Shown here one piece after another: positions 49,875 to 59,266 of a stretch of DNA of 64,000 bases. The DNA lies in assembly GCA_902470695.1 (NCBI GenBank), contig CABRHH010000001.1, forward strand, positions 62,001 to 126,000, read 5' to 3'. The notes below the pieces were generated by a model. The model had not been told where the DNA came from and did not search any database. It saw only the letters and a list, made by a program, of their open reading frames with translations. Origin of the DNA: an uncultured Collinsella sp. (lineage in GTDB: Bacteria; Actinomycetota; Coriobacteriia; Coriobacteriales; Coriobacteriaceae). Within the stretch, counting starts at the first letter, position 1. Every line of letters starts with the position of its first letter. A program made the translations under genes and the position numbers.

Positions 49875-52298
49875 ATGTCGTCTGCAACCGCCCCCGCCAC
49901 CTCCTCGGCACCCACCTATACGCGTCGGCACCTGCTGCAGGCAGGCGCTGTCGGCCTCGCCGCGACCGCCGGCCTGGGCCTCGCGCCGCGCCCCGCCCGC
50001 GCGCAGGAGCCCACCGATATCCCCACCATCGTTGCCGGCATGACCCGTCGCCAGAAAATCTGCCAGATGCTCATGCCCGACTTCCGCCAATGGACTGTCG
50101 ACGGCGCCCTCGTCGACCTCACCCAGCTGTCCGACGAGGTGGCAGACCTCATCGACACCTACGACTTCGGCGGCGTCATCCTGTTCGCCAACAACGTGAA
50201 GGAAACCGACCAAACCCTCAAGCTCACCATGGATATGCAGGCCGCGGCGCTGCGCAACACCTCCGGCACTGCCTTCGGCGACATCCCGCTGCTGCTCACC
50301 ATCGACCAGGAAGGTGGCATCGTCTACCGCCTCGGCAGCGGCACGGCCCTGCCCGGCAACATGGCCTGCGGTTCCACGCGCGACACCTCCGACGCCCGGC
50401 AATGCGGTGAGGTCATAGGCCGTGAGCTCGCAGCCCTCAAGCTCAACGTGAACTTCGCCCCCGTGTTCGACGTGAACAACAACCCCAACAACCCGGTCAT
50501 CGGCCTGCGCTCCTTCTCCAGCGATCCGGAGCTGGTGGCCGAGCTGGGCATCCCCATGATGCAGGGCATCCAGGCGCAGCAGGTGGCGTGCGCCGCCAAG
50601 CACTTCCCCGGTCACGGCGACGCCGGCACCGACTCGCATACCGGCCTGCCGCGCATCGATAAGTCGAAGGCCGAGCTCGAGGCGCTCGAGTTCATCCCGT
50701 TCCGCGCGGCCATCGACGCGGGCGTGGACATGGTCATGACCGCCCATATCCAATACCCGCAGGTGGAGACTACCAAGGTTCCCTCGGCAGACCCCGCGGC
50801 GGGCGACATCGAGCTGCCGGCGACCCTCTCGCCGGTGTTCATGACGAAGATCTTGCGCGACGAATTCGGTTTTGCGGGCGTCGCGGTCACCGACGCGCTG
50901 AACATGGACGCCATCGCGAAGAATTTCGGCTACATCGACGCGGTGAAGCGCACGTTCAAGGCAGGCGTCGACATCGCGCTTATGCCTGTCACGCTACGCA
51001 GCGCCGCCGACATCCCGAAGCTCGAGCAGCTCGTGAGCGCACTCGAGGGCGACGCCGAGCTCAGCGACGAGCGCCTGGACACCTCGGTCACGCGCATCCT
51101 CACCCTCAAGCGCAACCGCGGCATCCTCAACTACGCGAACGACCTTGGTACCTATGAGGAGAACCTGGCGCGGGCCCGCCAGCAGGTGGGCAGCGCCGAG
51201 AACCGCGCGATCGAGCGCGAGGTTGCCGCCGACGCCATCTGCGTGGTGAAAAACGAGGGCGGGGCGCTGCCCATGCGCCCGAAGGCGGGCGCGCACGTGC
51301 TGCTCGTGGCCGCCTGGGCCAACGAGCGACCGGGCATGGAGCTGAGCATGCGCCGGCTGCTGGCCGAAGGCGTCTTGGATGCAGGCGTCACCTTCGAGTC
51401 GGTGGACTACGCGGAGTCCTACGACGACCCGGATGCCGCCGTGTCCGCCATCGGTGAGAAGATCGCGCAGGCCAGCCATGTGGTTGTGATCTCAGAGATC
51501 GGCTCGGCCAAGAACCTCGACCCCGACCTGAAAAACGGCAGCAGCGCCTACGTCCCCACCCGCGTGGTGCGCATGTCCAACGCGGCCGGTGTGCCCGTGG
51601 CGGTGCTGAGCATCTCCAAGCCCTACGATGTCGCGGTCTACCCCGAAGCCGCCGCCGTCGCCGCAGCATTCGGCAACAAGGGCATGGACCCCACCGAGGG
51701 CCTGGCGCCGACCGCGGCGTTCGGCCCCAACGTACCCGCCGGCGTGGAGGTCATCTTCGGCGGACATGCGGCGGGCGGCAAACTGCCGGTCGACGTGTTC
51801 GCCACGAAGCGGGTGGACAGTACGGTGCAGATCGACACGAGCCAAGTGGTCTACCCCATCGGTACGGGCCTCGTGTACGACAAGGTATCGGGTCCCGGTG
51901 CCGACATGAGTGCCCTGGCAGCTCTGATCGCGCAGGTTGAGCGCGACATCGTTCCGAACAAGGCGCGCTACACCGCCGCAAGCTACGCGGCTTTCGAGCA
52001 GGCGCTCGACACCGCGCGAGGCGTGCGCGACGGCGAGGATGCCACGCAGCAGCAGGTTGACGCGGCGCAGGCGGCGCTGGAGACCTCGGTGGCCGGACTG
52101 GTTGCCGTCGGTGGCACCGGTACGGGCAGCGGGTCGAGCTCTGGTGATGAGTCGAACTCCGGCAACCGCAAGCCGGCAAGGCCGAGCGCGGGCACGCTGC
52201 CGCGCACCGGTGACACATCCGGCCTCGCTGCTGCCGCTGCCATCGCGGGAGCCGCGGCAATCGGATACGGCGCTTGGCACGAAGCCGATCAGCAATAA
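49875..52298 (+). CDS. Glycoside hydrolase family 3 beta-N-acetylhexosaminidase-like surface enzyme (Tat signal, LPXTG anchor)
   Basis: 807 residues. It starts with a twin-arginine signal (YTRRHLLQAGAVGLAA, cleavage near ARAQ). The GH3 domain follows with LLLTIDQEGG, AAKHFPGHGDAGTDSH (His/Asp acid-base pair of NagZ-type enzymes) and VAVTDALNMDAI (catalytic Asp nucleophile). The second alpha/beta domain spans about 410-640. A FIVAR-like helical module follows (YTAASYAAFEQALDTAR, then QQQVDAAQAALETSVAGL), then a Gly/Ser linker, LPRTGD and a hydrophobic helix. The tail EADQQ is less basic than usual. It probably releases N-acetylhexosamine from peptidoglycan fragments or host glycans at the cell surface. 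An ATAGGAG site supports the ATG at 49875. Confidence 0.85.
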   Translation: MSSATAPATSSAPTYTRRHLLQAGAVGLAATAGLGLAPRPARAQEPTDIPTIVAGMTRRQKICQMLMPDFRQWTVDGALVDLTQLSDEVADLIDTYDFGGVILFANNVKETDQTLKLTMDMQAAALRNTSGTAFGDIPLLLTIDQEGGIVYRLGSGTALPGNMACGSTRDTSDARQCGEVIGRELAALKLNVNFAPVFDVNNNPNNPVIGLRSFSSDPELVAELGIPMMQGIQAQQVACAAKHFPGHGDAGTDSHTGLPRIDKSKAELEALEFIPFRAAIDAGVDMVMTAHIQYPQVETTKVPSADPAAGDIELPATLSPVFMTKILRDEFGFAGVAVTDALNMDAIAKNFGYIDAVKRTFKAGVDIALMPVTLRSAADIPKLEQLVSALEGDAELSDERLDTSVTRILTLKRNRGILNYANDLGTYEENLARARQQVGSAENRAIEREVAADAICVVKNEGGALPMRPKAGAHVLLVAAWANERPGMELSMRRLLAEGVLDAGVTFESVDYAESYDDPDAAVSAIGEKIAQASHVVVISEIGSAKNLDPDLKNGSSAYVPTRVVRMSNAAGVPVAVLSISKPYDVAVYPEAAAVAAAFGNKGMDPTEGLAPTAAFGPNVPAGVEVIFGGHAAGGKLPVDVFATKRVDSTVQIDTSQVVYPIGTGLVYDKVSGPGADMSALAALIAQVERDIVPNKARYTAASYAAFEQALDTARGVRDGEDATQQQVDAAQAALETSVAGLVAVGGTGTGSGSSSGDESNSGNRKPARPSAGTLPRTGDTSGLAAAAAIAGAAAIGYGAWHEADQQ

Positions 52299-52609
52299 GG
52301 CCGTAGCCCGCGCGGCCGCATCCACCCAATGCGACCGCGCACTTTGCCCGCATGCACGCCCCTTCCGCAGGCGCAACACCAACGCGGCGGCATGCCACTT
52401 GTGCGCAGCCCCATCCCGCCGCAGCTACACCGCTCTCGCCGTCCGCCCACCGTGGCTGCCCCCGCCTCGAACCTGCATCCCTCGCTGCTGCGCGCCCGCA
52501 TCACCTCCCGATGACGGCCGCGCGGGACAGGCATTCCCGCACGCATCGACGGCGCAGCGTGATAGAATCGGCAGGTTATCGCCTCCCACAACGCTGCAAA
52601 GGAATGCCC
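52299..52609. other. Intergenic region upstream of the YitT-family gene
   Basis: 311 bp with no gene recognised. TAGAAT at 52563-52568 is a plausible -10 about 41 bp before the YitT-family ATG. Confidence 0.35.
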
Positions 52610-53617
52610 ATGGCAAACGCCGTCGACGCCCTCACCGACCGCGCGCTCGAGCTCGCCCAGCGCACCATCGTGCGCCGCATCGTCACCGCCTGCGCCGTCA
52701 CGGCCTCCGCCCTGCTCCAGACCTTCCTCATCCAGGCGTTCATCCAGCCCGCCAACCTGCTGCCCAGCGGCTTCACGGGCGTCGCGGTTCTGCTCGACCG
52801 CATCACGTCCCTCGGCGGCATCCGCATCGACACCTCGCTGGGCATGCTCGCCCTCAACATCCCCGTGGCCCTCATGTGCTGGAACGGCATCAGCCGACGC
52901 TTCGTCATCTTCTCCATGATGCAGGTCGCGCTTTCGTCGCTGTTCCTGAACGTGTTCCACTTCGCTCCGCTTCTGGGCGACAAGATGATGCTGTTGATCT
53001 TCGGCGGCGTGATCTCGGGGCTCTCGATTGCCATCGCGCTCAAATCCGGTGCCTCCACCGGCGGTACCGACTTCATCGCCCTGTGGGTATCCAACCGCAC
53101 CGGCAAGACGATCTGGGGCTTCATCTTCGCCTTCAACTGCCTGGTGCTGCTGATCTTCGGGCAGATGTTCGGCTGGGACAACGCCGCTTATTCCATCGTG
53201 TTCCAGTTCATCTCCACCAAGACCATCGACAGCTTCTACCACCGCTACGACCGGGTGACGCTGCAGATCACCACCCGCCTGGCGGACGAGGTCATGACCG
53301 CCTATGTGAACCATTTCCAGCACGGCATCAGCTGCGCCGAGGTTGTGGGCGGCTACAGCCGCGAAAAGATGTACCTGCTGCACACGGTGGTGTCCACCTA
53401 TGAGAGCCAGGACATTATCAAGCTCGTGTGCGACATCGACCCCGGCGCGGTGATCAACGTGTTCCACACCCTCAACTTCGTGGGCGGCTGGTGGCATGGG
53501 CACGTCGACGAGCCGTTGCCCACCGCTGTGCCAGATCCGGATAAGCCCGCCCGCCTGCTGTCCAAACAGGCTCGCCGCCACGAGCAATCGCGCCTGCAAC
53601 AGGACGACGGCCGCTAA
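52610..53617 (+). CDS. YitT-family membrane protein (DUF161/DUF2179)
   Basis: 335 residues. Five to six membrane helices (about 25-190) contain the family's FIQPANLLPSGFTGVA and SGASTGGTDFIALW motifs. A cytoplasmic C-terminal DUF2179 domain follows (HGISCAEVVGGYSREKMYLLHTVVSTYE). The family's transport substrate is unknown. AAAGGAA at 52597-52603 favours the ATG at 52610 over one six bases upstream. The final ~30 residues are polar and low-complexity. It is a single gene between the GH3 enzyme and the inverted-repeat element. Confidence 0.85.
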   Translation: MANAVDALTDRALELAQRTIVRRIVTACAVTASALLQTFLIQAFIQPANLLPSGFTGVAVLLDRITSLGGIRIDTSLGMLALNIPVALMCWNGISRRFVIFSMMQVALSSLFLNVFHFAPLLGDKMMLLIFGGVISGLSIAIALKSGASTGGTDFIALWVSNRTGKTIWGFIFAFNCLVLLIFGQMFGWDNAAYSIVFQFISTKTIDSFYHRYDRVTLQITTRLADEVMTAYVNHFQHGISCAEVVGGYSREKMYLLHTVVSTYESQDIIKLVCDIDPGAVINVFHTLNFVGGWWHGHVDEPLPTAVPDPDKPARLLSKQARRHEQSRLQQDDGR

Positions 53618-54243
53618 CCGACGTACGAGATTCCCCGGGTCATCCTCCATCTTGTGAATGGAACCTGTATGATATGCAGGTTTATCTATCGATACGAAAC
53701 GCGGACCGCATAAAAGGGCCTGAAGTGAACATGGGCCCGCCATCATGGTCGCAAATGGCATCTAATGGGTGCCTGCCCCTTGGAAAACACTATGCACGAC
53801 AGGTGTTCCGGGCTTTTCTGAAACCAACAGCGCTACCTTGAGCCCGCAAGGGGCCCTCGGGGCGCCGTTTCGAACGGTATGCACTCAATGTCCGAGAGCC
53901 TGGCCACTCGAAAACACCCATTGGATGCCGTTTGCGACCACCTGGCATCAAGAGATTGAATTGAACAACCCCTCTCTATATATCATGAATCAGAATTTAG
54001 GATAATTACTACAGATAATTTCAATTCCTGTATTTTGTTGCGGGGCCAAATGTCAGAAGAACCGAGGGCCGTCCACACGCCACGACGACCCATCGAGCGG
54101 CGGGCGCACCGCAAGAAACACCTCCGCTCCAACCCCGCACCCCGACCGCACCCCAATGTCGCGATATCTCGCAGTTTCAACCGCAAAAAGGTGGGAGAAT
54201 AGGTAGACTGTAGCTTACAGACGCAAGGAGGCCTCGTCCCATC
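53618..54243. other. 626-bp A+T-richer gap upstream of deoD
   Basis: Contents include a short inverted repeat AACCTG-N9-CAGGTT (53662-53682), the 193-bp inverted-repeat element (separate entry), an A+T-rich stretch at about 53950-54040, and the AAGGAGG ribosome site of deoD at about 54225. I recognise no gene. Confidence 0.5.
53747..53939. mobile_element. Possible miniature inverted-repeat element
   Basis: The 25 bp at 53747-53771 and 53915-53939 are inverted repeats differing at two positions; both ends read GGTCGCAAA inward. They enclose 143 bp with no transposase. Base composition is more A+T-rich than the neighbours. No clear target-site duplication flanks it, so it may instead be a large RNA hairpin or a decayed insertion. 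Confidence 0.4.
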
Positions 54244-54963
54244 ATGGAAAGCACCCCAACGCCGCATAACGGCGCCCATCACGGCGATATCGCCAAAACC
54301 GTCCTCATGCCCGGCGACCCGCTGCGGGCCCGCTACATCGCGGACAACTACCTGGAAGATGTCAGCTGTTTCAACACCGTTCGCAACATGCTCGGCTACA
54401 CCGGCACCTACCAGGGCCAGCCCGTCTCGGTCATGGGCGGCGGCATGGGCATGCCCTCGATCGGCATCTACTCCCATGAGCTCTACGAGTTCTACGGCGT
54501 CGAGTCCATCATCCGCGTGGGTTCGGCCGGCGGCGTAGCCGAGGGCATCCAGGTGCGCGACGTCGTGGCCGGCATGGGCGCCTGCACCGATTCCAACTAC
54601 GCCGCGATGTACAACCTGCCCGGCACCTTCGCCCCCATCGCCAGCTTCGATTTGCTTGAGCGCGCCGTGGCCGCCGGTCGTGCGCGGGGCGTCGAGGTCA
54701 AGGTGGGCAACATCCTTTCCTCCGACCACTTCTACCTGGACGACCCAACCTCCACCGCCCGCTGGCAGAAGATGGGCGTGCTCGCCGTCGAGATGGAGGC
54801 CGCCGCGCTCTATATGAACGCCGCGCGTCTGGGCAAGAAGGCCCTGTGCCTGCTCACCGTCTCCGACCTGCCGCTCACCGGCGAGTCGCTGCCCGCCGAC
54901 GAGCGTCAGACGAGCTTCACCCAGATGATGGAGATCGCGCTGTCGCTCGCGCTGCCCGCATAG
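54244..54963 (+). CDS. deoD: Purine nucleoside phosphorylase DeoD-type
   Basis: 239 residues, hexameric PNP type. It cleaves purine (deoxy)nucleosides with phosphate to base plus (deoxy)ribose-1-phosphate. Landmarks are LMPGDPLRARYIADNYL (phosphate-binding), GGGMGMPSIGIYSHEL, VEMEAAALYMNAA (ribose-binding Glu/Met) and the SDLPLTGESLPADERQTSF region carrying the catalytic Asp. An AAGGAGG site precedes the ATG. It opens the nucleoside uptake and catabolism locus but is closed off from the next gene by an intrinsic terminator. Confidence 0.93.
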   Translation: MESTPTPHNGAHHGDIAKTVLMPGDPLRARYIADNYLEDVSCFNTVRNMLGYTGTYQGQPVSVMGGGMGMPSIGIYSHELYEFYGVESIIRVGSAGGVAEGIQVRDVVAGMGACTDSNYAAMYNLPGTFAPIASFDLLERAVAAGRARGVEVKVGNILSSDHFYLDDPTSTARWQKMGVLAVEMEAAALYMNAARLGKKALCLLTVSDLPLTGESLPADERQTSFTQMMEIALSLALPA

Positions 54964-54972
54964 ACCTCCCTG

Positions 54973-55013
54973 CGCCCGCAAGACCGCCTCGGCGGCATGC
55001 GGGCGTTTTGTTT
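54973..55013 (+). terminator. Intrinsic terminator after deoD
   Basis: CGCCCGCA (54973-54980) pairs with TGCGGGCG (54998-55005), with an inner GCC/GGC stem, then TTTTGTTT. Confidence 0.75.
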
Positions 55014-55150
55014 CCGCGCGGCATCGCCGTCGCGCAGCCCGGTTCTGCCCGGGGCGGCCCGGCGCGCTCGCGCCCGCCATCGCAGCGTGCGCCGCGCATC
55101 CGTTCCATCTCCGCGGCGGCCCAGCCGGGTCGCACGGTGTGGATAGACAG

Positions 55151-55176
55151 GAGCATCCCATCCGGGATGCATGCTC
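55151..55176 (+). promoter_or_regulatory. Hairpin in the leader of the nucleoside-binding lipoprotein gene
   Basis: GCATCCC (55153-55159) pairs with GGGATGC (55164-55170), and an alternative GAGCAT/ATGCTC pairing encloses it (55151-55156 with 55171-55176). It ends about 20 bases before the ATG, so it could affect mRNA stability or translation. Confidence 0.35.
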
Positions 55177-55196
55177 GCACAAGGGAAAGGAAGAGC

Positions 55197-56303
55197 ATGA
55201 AAAAGAAGCGTTTCATGGGCCTCGCCACCGCTGCCGCGGCAGGCGTCCTCGCGCTGACGATCGCCGGCTGCGGCGGGTCGCCGGCCACGAGCGGGTCGAC
55301 CGCCGGGTCGGCCGAGGCCTCCAGCAGCTTCAAGGTCAAGATGGTCACCGACATGGGCGGCGTGAACGACCAGTCGTTTAACCAGCTCGCCTGGGAGGGC
55401 CTGCAGGAGCTCCAGGACCAGACCGGCATCAAGGTCGGCTACACCGAGTCCAAGCAGGAGGCCGACTACGCCACCAACCTGGACAAGGCCGTCGACGATG
55501 AGAACAACCTCATCTGGGGCATCGGCTTCGCCATGGCAAGCTCCATCCGCGACGCCGCCAAGACCAACCCCGACGTCAACTTCGCCATCATCGACAACGC
55601 CTTCCCCGAGAAAGGTCACGTGAACGAGGAGACCGGCGAGGAGGACGGCCTGCTGGACAACCTCACCGGCGTGACCTTCCGCACCCAGGAGCCCTCTTTC
55701 GTGGCAGGCTACATCGCGGCCATGACCACCACAACCGGCAAGGTCGGCTTCGTGGGCGGCATGAAGTCCGACGTGCTGAACACCTTCGAGTGGGGCTATA
55801 AGGCCGGCGTCGCCTACGCCAACAAGGAGGCCGGCAAGAACGTCGAGGTCACGACCCAGTACCTCGAGACCTTCACCGACGCCGCCAAGGGCAAGGCCGC
55901 CGGTCAGAAGATGTACTCCGACGGCTGCGACATCGTGTTCGCCTGCGCCGGCAACGCCGGCAACGGCGTGATCGACGCCGCCAAGGACGCCAACAAGCTC
56001 GTCATCGGCGTGGACAAGGACCAGTACGAGCAGGCTCCCGACAACATGCTCACCTCCGTCATGAAGAACGTCGACACCGCCGTGATCGAGATCTCCGAGA
56101 AGGCCTCCAAGGGCGAGAAAATCGGCGGCGAGAACATCGAGCTCGGCTCCAGCGACGACGCCGTCTCGATCTCCGAGCACCACGACCTCATGAGCGATGA
56201 CGTCTACACCGCCGCGACCGACCTGTTCGCGCAGATCAAAGACGGCAAGATCACGCCGCCCGCGACCGAGGACGCGTACAACGAGTTCGTCGCCGGCCTG
56301 TAG
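55197..56303 (+). CDS. BMP-family nucleoside-binding lipoprotein (ABC importer)
   Basis: 368 residues with a lipoprotein signal (MKKKRFMGLATAAAAG, lipobox IAGC) and the BMP/PnrA fold. Landmarks are MVTDMGGVNDQSFNQLAWEG (the conserved nucleoside-binding DxGxxxDxSF segment), a NFAIID stretch, FVAGYIAAMTTTTGKVGFVGGM and GVDKDQYEQAPD. The family delivers purine or pyrimidine nucleosides (PnrA, NupN/BmpA) to an ABC permease. An AAGGGAAAGG site precedes the ATG. The ATPase and two permeases follow, after a hairpin with a T-rich tail that should leave this gene the most abundantly transcribed. Confidence 0.92.
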   Translation: MKKKRFMGLATAAAAGVLALTIAGCGGSPATSGSTAGSAEASSSFKVKMVTDMGGVNDQSFNQLAWEGLQELQDQTGIKVGYTESKQEADYATNLDKAVDDENNLIWGIGFAMASSIRDAAKTNPDVNFAIIDNAFPEKGHVNEETGEEDGLLDNLTGVTFRTQEPSFVAGYIAAMTTTTGKVGFVGGMKSDVLNTFEWGYKAGVAYANKEAGKNVEVTTQYLETFTDAAKGKAAGQKMYSDGCDIVFACAGNAGNGVIDAAKDANKLVIGVDKDQYEQAPDNMLTSVMKNVDTAVIEISEKASKGEKIGGENIELGSSDDAVSISEHHDLMSDDVYTAATDLFAQIKDGKITPPATEDAYNEFVAGL

Positions 56304-56318
56304 GCTGCACGAACCGAT

Positions 56319-56381
56319 GGGGGCGGCGCGCCGCGGGTGGCCGCCCCCTTCTTCGTTTGCCGGCTCGCCGCACGCGAGCCG
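56319..56381 (+). terminator. Attenuating terminator and second hairpin after the binding-protein gene
   Basis: GGGGGCGGC (56319-56327) pairs perfectly with GCCGCCCCC (56340-56348), followed by TTCTTCGTTT. A second perfect stem GGCTCGC/GCGAGCC spans 56362-56380. Since ATPase and permease genes continue downstream on the same strand, partial readthrough is expected. Confidence 0.65.
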
Positions 56382-56484
56382 TCCCGCGCCCGCCCATGCC
56401 AAAGCGTCGGCACCGCCGTCGGCGCACCCGGGCAGGGCGGGCGCGGGACGACATCCCGACACACTCACGAGAGGAGAAGCACCT

Positions 56485-58011
56485 ATGGAGCCAGACGCGC
56501 GCTATGCGGTGCAGATGCGCGGCATCGTCAAGACGTTCGGCACGTTTCGCGCGCTCGACCAGGTGGACCTGACCGTCAAGGCCGGAACGATCCACGCGGT
56601 CCTGGGCGAGAACGGCGCTGGCAAGAGCACCCTCATGAACGTGCTCTACGGCCTGTATCAAGCCGATGAGGGAGAGATCCTCATCGGCGGCAAGCCGGTT
56701 CGCATCAACGACCCCAACGACGCCATCGCCCACGGCATCGGCATGGTTCATCAGCACTTCATGCTGGTGGACAACTTCACGGTGACCCAGAACATCGTGC
56801 TGGGCGACGAGGTGTGTCGCGGCGGCGGCATCCTCGACATGAAGCGCGCCCGCCGCAACGTCGAGCAGATCATCGCCCAATACGGCCTCGAGGTCGACCC
56901 CGATGCGAAGATCGAGGACATCTCGGTGGGCATGCAACAGCGCGTGGAAATCTTGAAGGCCCTGTATCGCGGCGCCGAGATTCTCATCCTCGACGAGCCC
57001 ACCGCCGTGCTCACTCCGCAGGAGATCGAGCGCCTGATCCAGATCATGCGCGACCTGGCGGCGGCCGGCAAGACGATCATCGTCATCACCCATAAGCTCA
57101 AGGAGATCAAGGCCTCCTCGAACACCTGCACCATCATCCGGCGCGGGCGCTACGTGGGCGAGGTGAACGTCGCCGATGTGACCGAGGAGCAGCTCGCCGA
57201 CATGATGGTGGGCCACCACGTCAACCTCACCGTGGACAAGGCACCCGCCCGCCCCGGCGAGCCAATCTTCGAGATCTGCGACCTGCATGTGAACGACGAG
57301 CGCGGCATCGAGACCGTCCGCGGCCTCAACCTGAGCGTGCGCGCCGGCGAGATCGTGGGCCTGGCCGGCATCGACGGCAACGGCCAAAAGGAGCTCGTGG
57401 AGGCCATCACCTGCCTGACGCGCGCCACCGCCGGCACCGTGCGCGCGCGCGGCACCGAGATCCAGAACACCAGCCCGCGCTGCGTGCTCGACCACAAGGT
57501 CGCCACCATCCACGAGGACCGCCAGCGCCGCGGCCTGGTGCTGCCCTTCACGGTGGCCGAGAACACCGTGCTGGAGAACTACCGCACACCCGAGTTCGGA
57601 CGCCGCGGCGTCCTCGACCGCGCGCGCATGCACGAGTACGCCGAGCAGCTCATCGGCGACTACGACATCCGCCCCGCCGACTGCGCCGACAAGAGCGCCG
57701 CGGGCCTGTCCGGCGGCAACCAGCAGAAGGTCATCATCGCGCGCGAGGTCTCGAGCAACCCGGACGTGCTCATCGCCGTCCAACCCACCCGTGGCCTGGA
57801 CGTGGGCGCGATCGAGTACGTGCACCGCGCGCTCGTGGCCGAGCGCGACCGCGGCACCGCCATCCTGCTGATCTCGCTGGAGCTCGACGAGATCATGAGC
57901 GTGGCCGACACCGTGTGCGTCATCGCCGGCGGCAAAATCGCGGGCACGTTCAAGCAAGGCGAGGCCGATGAGGGACAGATCGGCCTGCTCATGGCAGGAG
58001 GCGAGGCATAG
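56485..58011 (+). CDS. Nucleoside ABC transporter ATP-binding protein (two NBDs)
   Basis: 508 residues with two ATPase domains, as in NupO/YufO-type nucleoside importers. The first NBD is complete (GENGAGKST, ISVGMQQRVEILKALYRG, LILDEPTAVLTP, His in VITHKLKEI). The second has GIDGNGQKELVEA, LSGGNQQKVIIARE and LIAVQPTRGLD, where Gln replaces the usual catalytic Glu of Walker B, which is normal in this family's second site. The GAGAGGAGAAG site supports the ATG at 56485. It ends one base before the next permease start region (ATAGC-ATG). Confidence 0.93.
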   Translation: MEPDARYAVQMRGIVKTFGTFRALDQVDLTVKAGTIHAVLGENGAGKSTLMNVLYGLYQADEGEILIGGKPVRINDPNDAIAHGIGMVHQHFMLVDNFTVTQNIVLGDEVCRGGGILDMKRARRNVEQIIAQYGLEVDPDAKIEDISVGMQQRVEILKALYRGAEILILDEPTAVLTPQEIERLIQIMRDLAAAGKTIIVITHKLKEIKASSNTCTIIRRGRYVGEVNVADVTEEQLADMMVGHHVNLTVDKAPARPGEPIFEICDLHVNDERGIETVRGLNLSVRAGEIVGLAGIDGNGQKELVEAITCLTRATAGTVRARGTEIQNTSPRCVLDHKVATIHEDRQRRGLVLPFTVAENTVLENYRTPEFGRRGVLDRARMHEYAEQLIGDYDIRPADCADKSAAGLSGGNQQKVIIAREVSSNPDVLIAVQPTRGLDVGAIEYVHRALVAERDRGTAILLISLELDEIMSVADTVCVIAGGKIAGTFKQGEADEGQIGLLMAGGEA

Positions 58012-58012
58012 C

Positions 58013-59266
58013 ATGACAACCGCTACCGCACCCCAGGCAACCGCGCGCACCTGGCACCGCATCTTGAGAAAGCCCATCACGGCCACGTTCATCGCCATCG
58101 CGCTGGGCTTCGTCGTGGCGGCGATCCTGCTCGCCGTGGCCGGCTACGACCCGGCCGCCTCGTTCGCCGCGCTGTTTGAGGGCGTCTTCTCCAAGCCCAA
58201 GTACATCTCGAACACCATCATCAAGGCCGCGCCCATCATCCTGACGGGCATCTCGGTGGCCTTCGCGTTCAAGACGGGCATGTTCAACATCGGCGCCGAG
58301 GGTCAGTACATCGCCGGCACCGTGTGCGCCGTGCTCGTGGGCGCCAAGCTCGACCTGCCCATGCCGATCCAGATCCCCGTGGTGGTGCTCGCCGGCGTGG
58401 CCGGCGGCGCACTGATCGGTGCCATCACCGGCGCGTTGAAATCAAAGTTCGGCATCCATGAGGTCATCACCGCCATCATGCTCAACTGGACGATGCTCTA
58501 CCTCAACAACTTCGTGGTGAACTCCAGCCTCTACCATCGCGTGAGCTCCACCTCGTCGCTGCCGGTCAACGCCTCAAGCTACACCATGATCTTGCCCCAG
58601 TGGAAGCTGTCCGACCAGGGCCTGGAGACGCTGCGCGGCATCCCGTGGCTCTACGACTTTCTGGTCAAGACCGACGTCAACATCGCCTTCATCGCGGCGG
58701 TGGCGGTGGCCGTCCTCATCTGGTTCGTACTTTACCGCTCCAAGCTGGGCTTCGAGCTGCGCGCCGTGGGCTTCAACCGCGACGCCGCCGAGTTCGCCGG
58801 CATGCCGGTGGGCCGCAACACCGTGCTTGCCATGACCATCGCCGGCGCCATCTCGGGGCTGGCTGGAGCGCTCATGATCACCGGTATCGAACCGCACTGC
58901 ATCTCGACGCTGGCCTCGTTCGAGAACTACGGCTTCAACGGCTTCTCGGTCGCGCTGATCGCCGGCTCCTCCCCGATCGGCTGCATCTTCGCCGGCCTGC
59001 TGTTCGGCGGCCTGCTCTACGGCGGCCAATCGGTACAGATCGCCGTGGGCGCACCCACCGACATCATCAACATCATGATCGGCACCATCGTGTTCTTCGT
59101 GGCGATCGCCCGCGTGGTGACGCTTCTGGCGAATCACCTGGAGAAGCGCGCCGCCGAGAAAGCAGCCGCGAACCCGAGCGGTCCCGGCGGCAGCGGCCCC
59201 GGCACCAGCGGAACCGGCGCCCCCGATGGCGTCGCGGCAACAGAGCAGGAGGCAACCCATGCTTAA
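58013..59266 (+). CDS. Nucleoside ABC transporter permease 1 (NupP/YufP-like)
   Basis: 417 residues with about nine to ten membrane helices. It has the family motif FNIGAEGQYIAGT and the ATPase-contact loop LGFELRAVGFNRDAAEFAGMP, typical of BMP-linked branched-chain-type permeases. The C-terminus has an unusual Gly/Pro/Ser-rich cytoplasmic tail (about 385-417). It starts one base after the ATPase stop and overlaps the second permease by eight bases, so the three are translationally coupled. Confidence 0.9.
   Translation: MTTATAPQATARTWHRILRKPITATFIAIALGFVVAAILLAVAGYDPAASFAALFEGVFSKPKYISNTIIKAAPIILTGISVAFAFKTGMFNIGAEGQYIAGTVCAVLVGAKLDLPMPIQIPVVVLAGVAGGALIGAITGALKSKFGIHEVITAIMLNWTMLYLNNFVVNSSLYHRVSSTSSLPVNASSYTMILPQWKLSDQGLETLRGIPWLYDFLVKTDVNIAFIAAVAVAVLIWFVLYRSKLGFELRAVGFNRDAAEFAGMPVGRNTVLAMTIAGAISGLAGALMITGIEPHCISTLASFENYGFNGFSVALIAGSSPIGCIFAGLLFGGLLYGGQSVQIAVGAPTDIINIMIGTIVFFVAIARVVTLLANHLEKRAAEKAAANPSGPGGSGPGTSGTGAPDGVAATEQEATHA

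Noticed and set aside
53769..54005. 78-codon open frame inside the inverted-repeat element
   Set aside because: No ribosome site, no family resemblance, and it reads through one inverted repeat and the A+T-rich flank.
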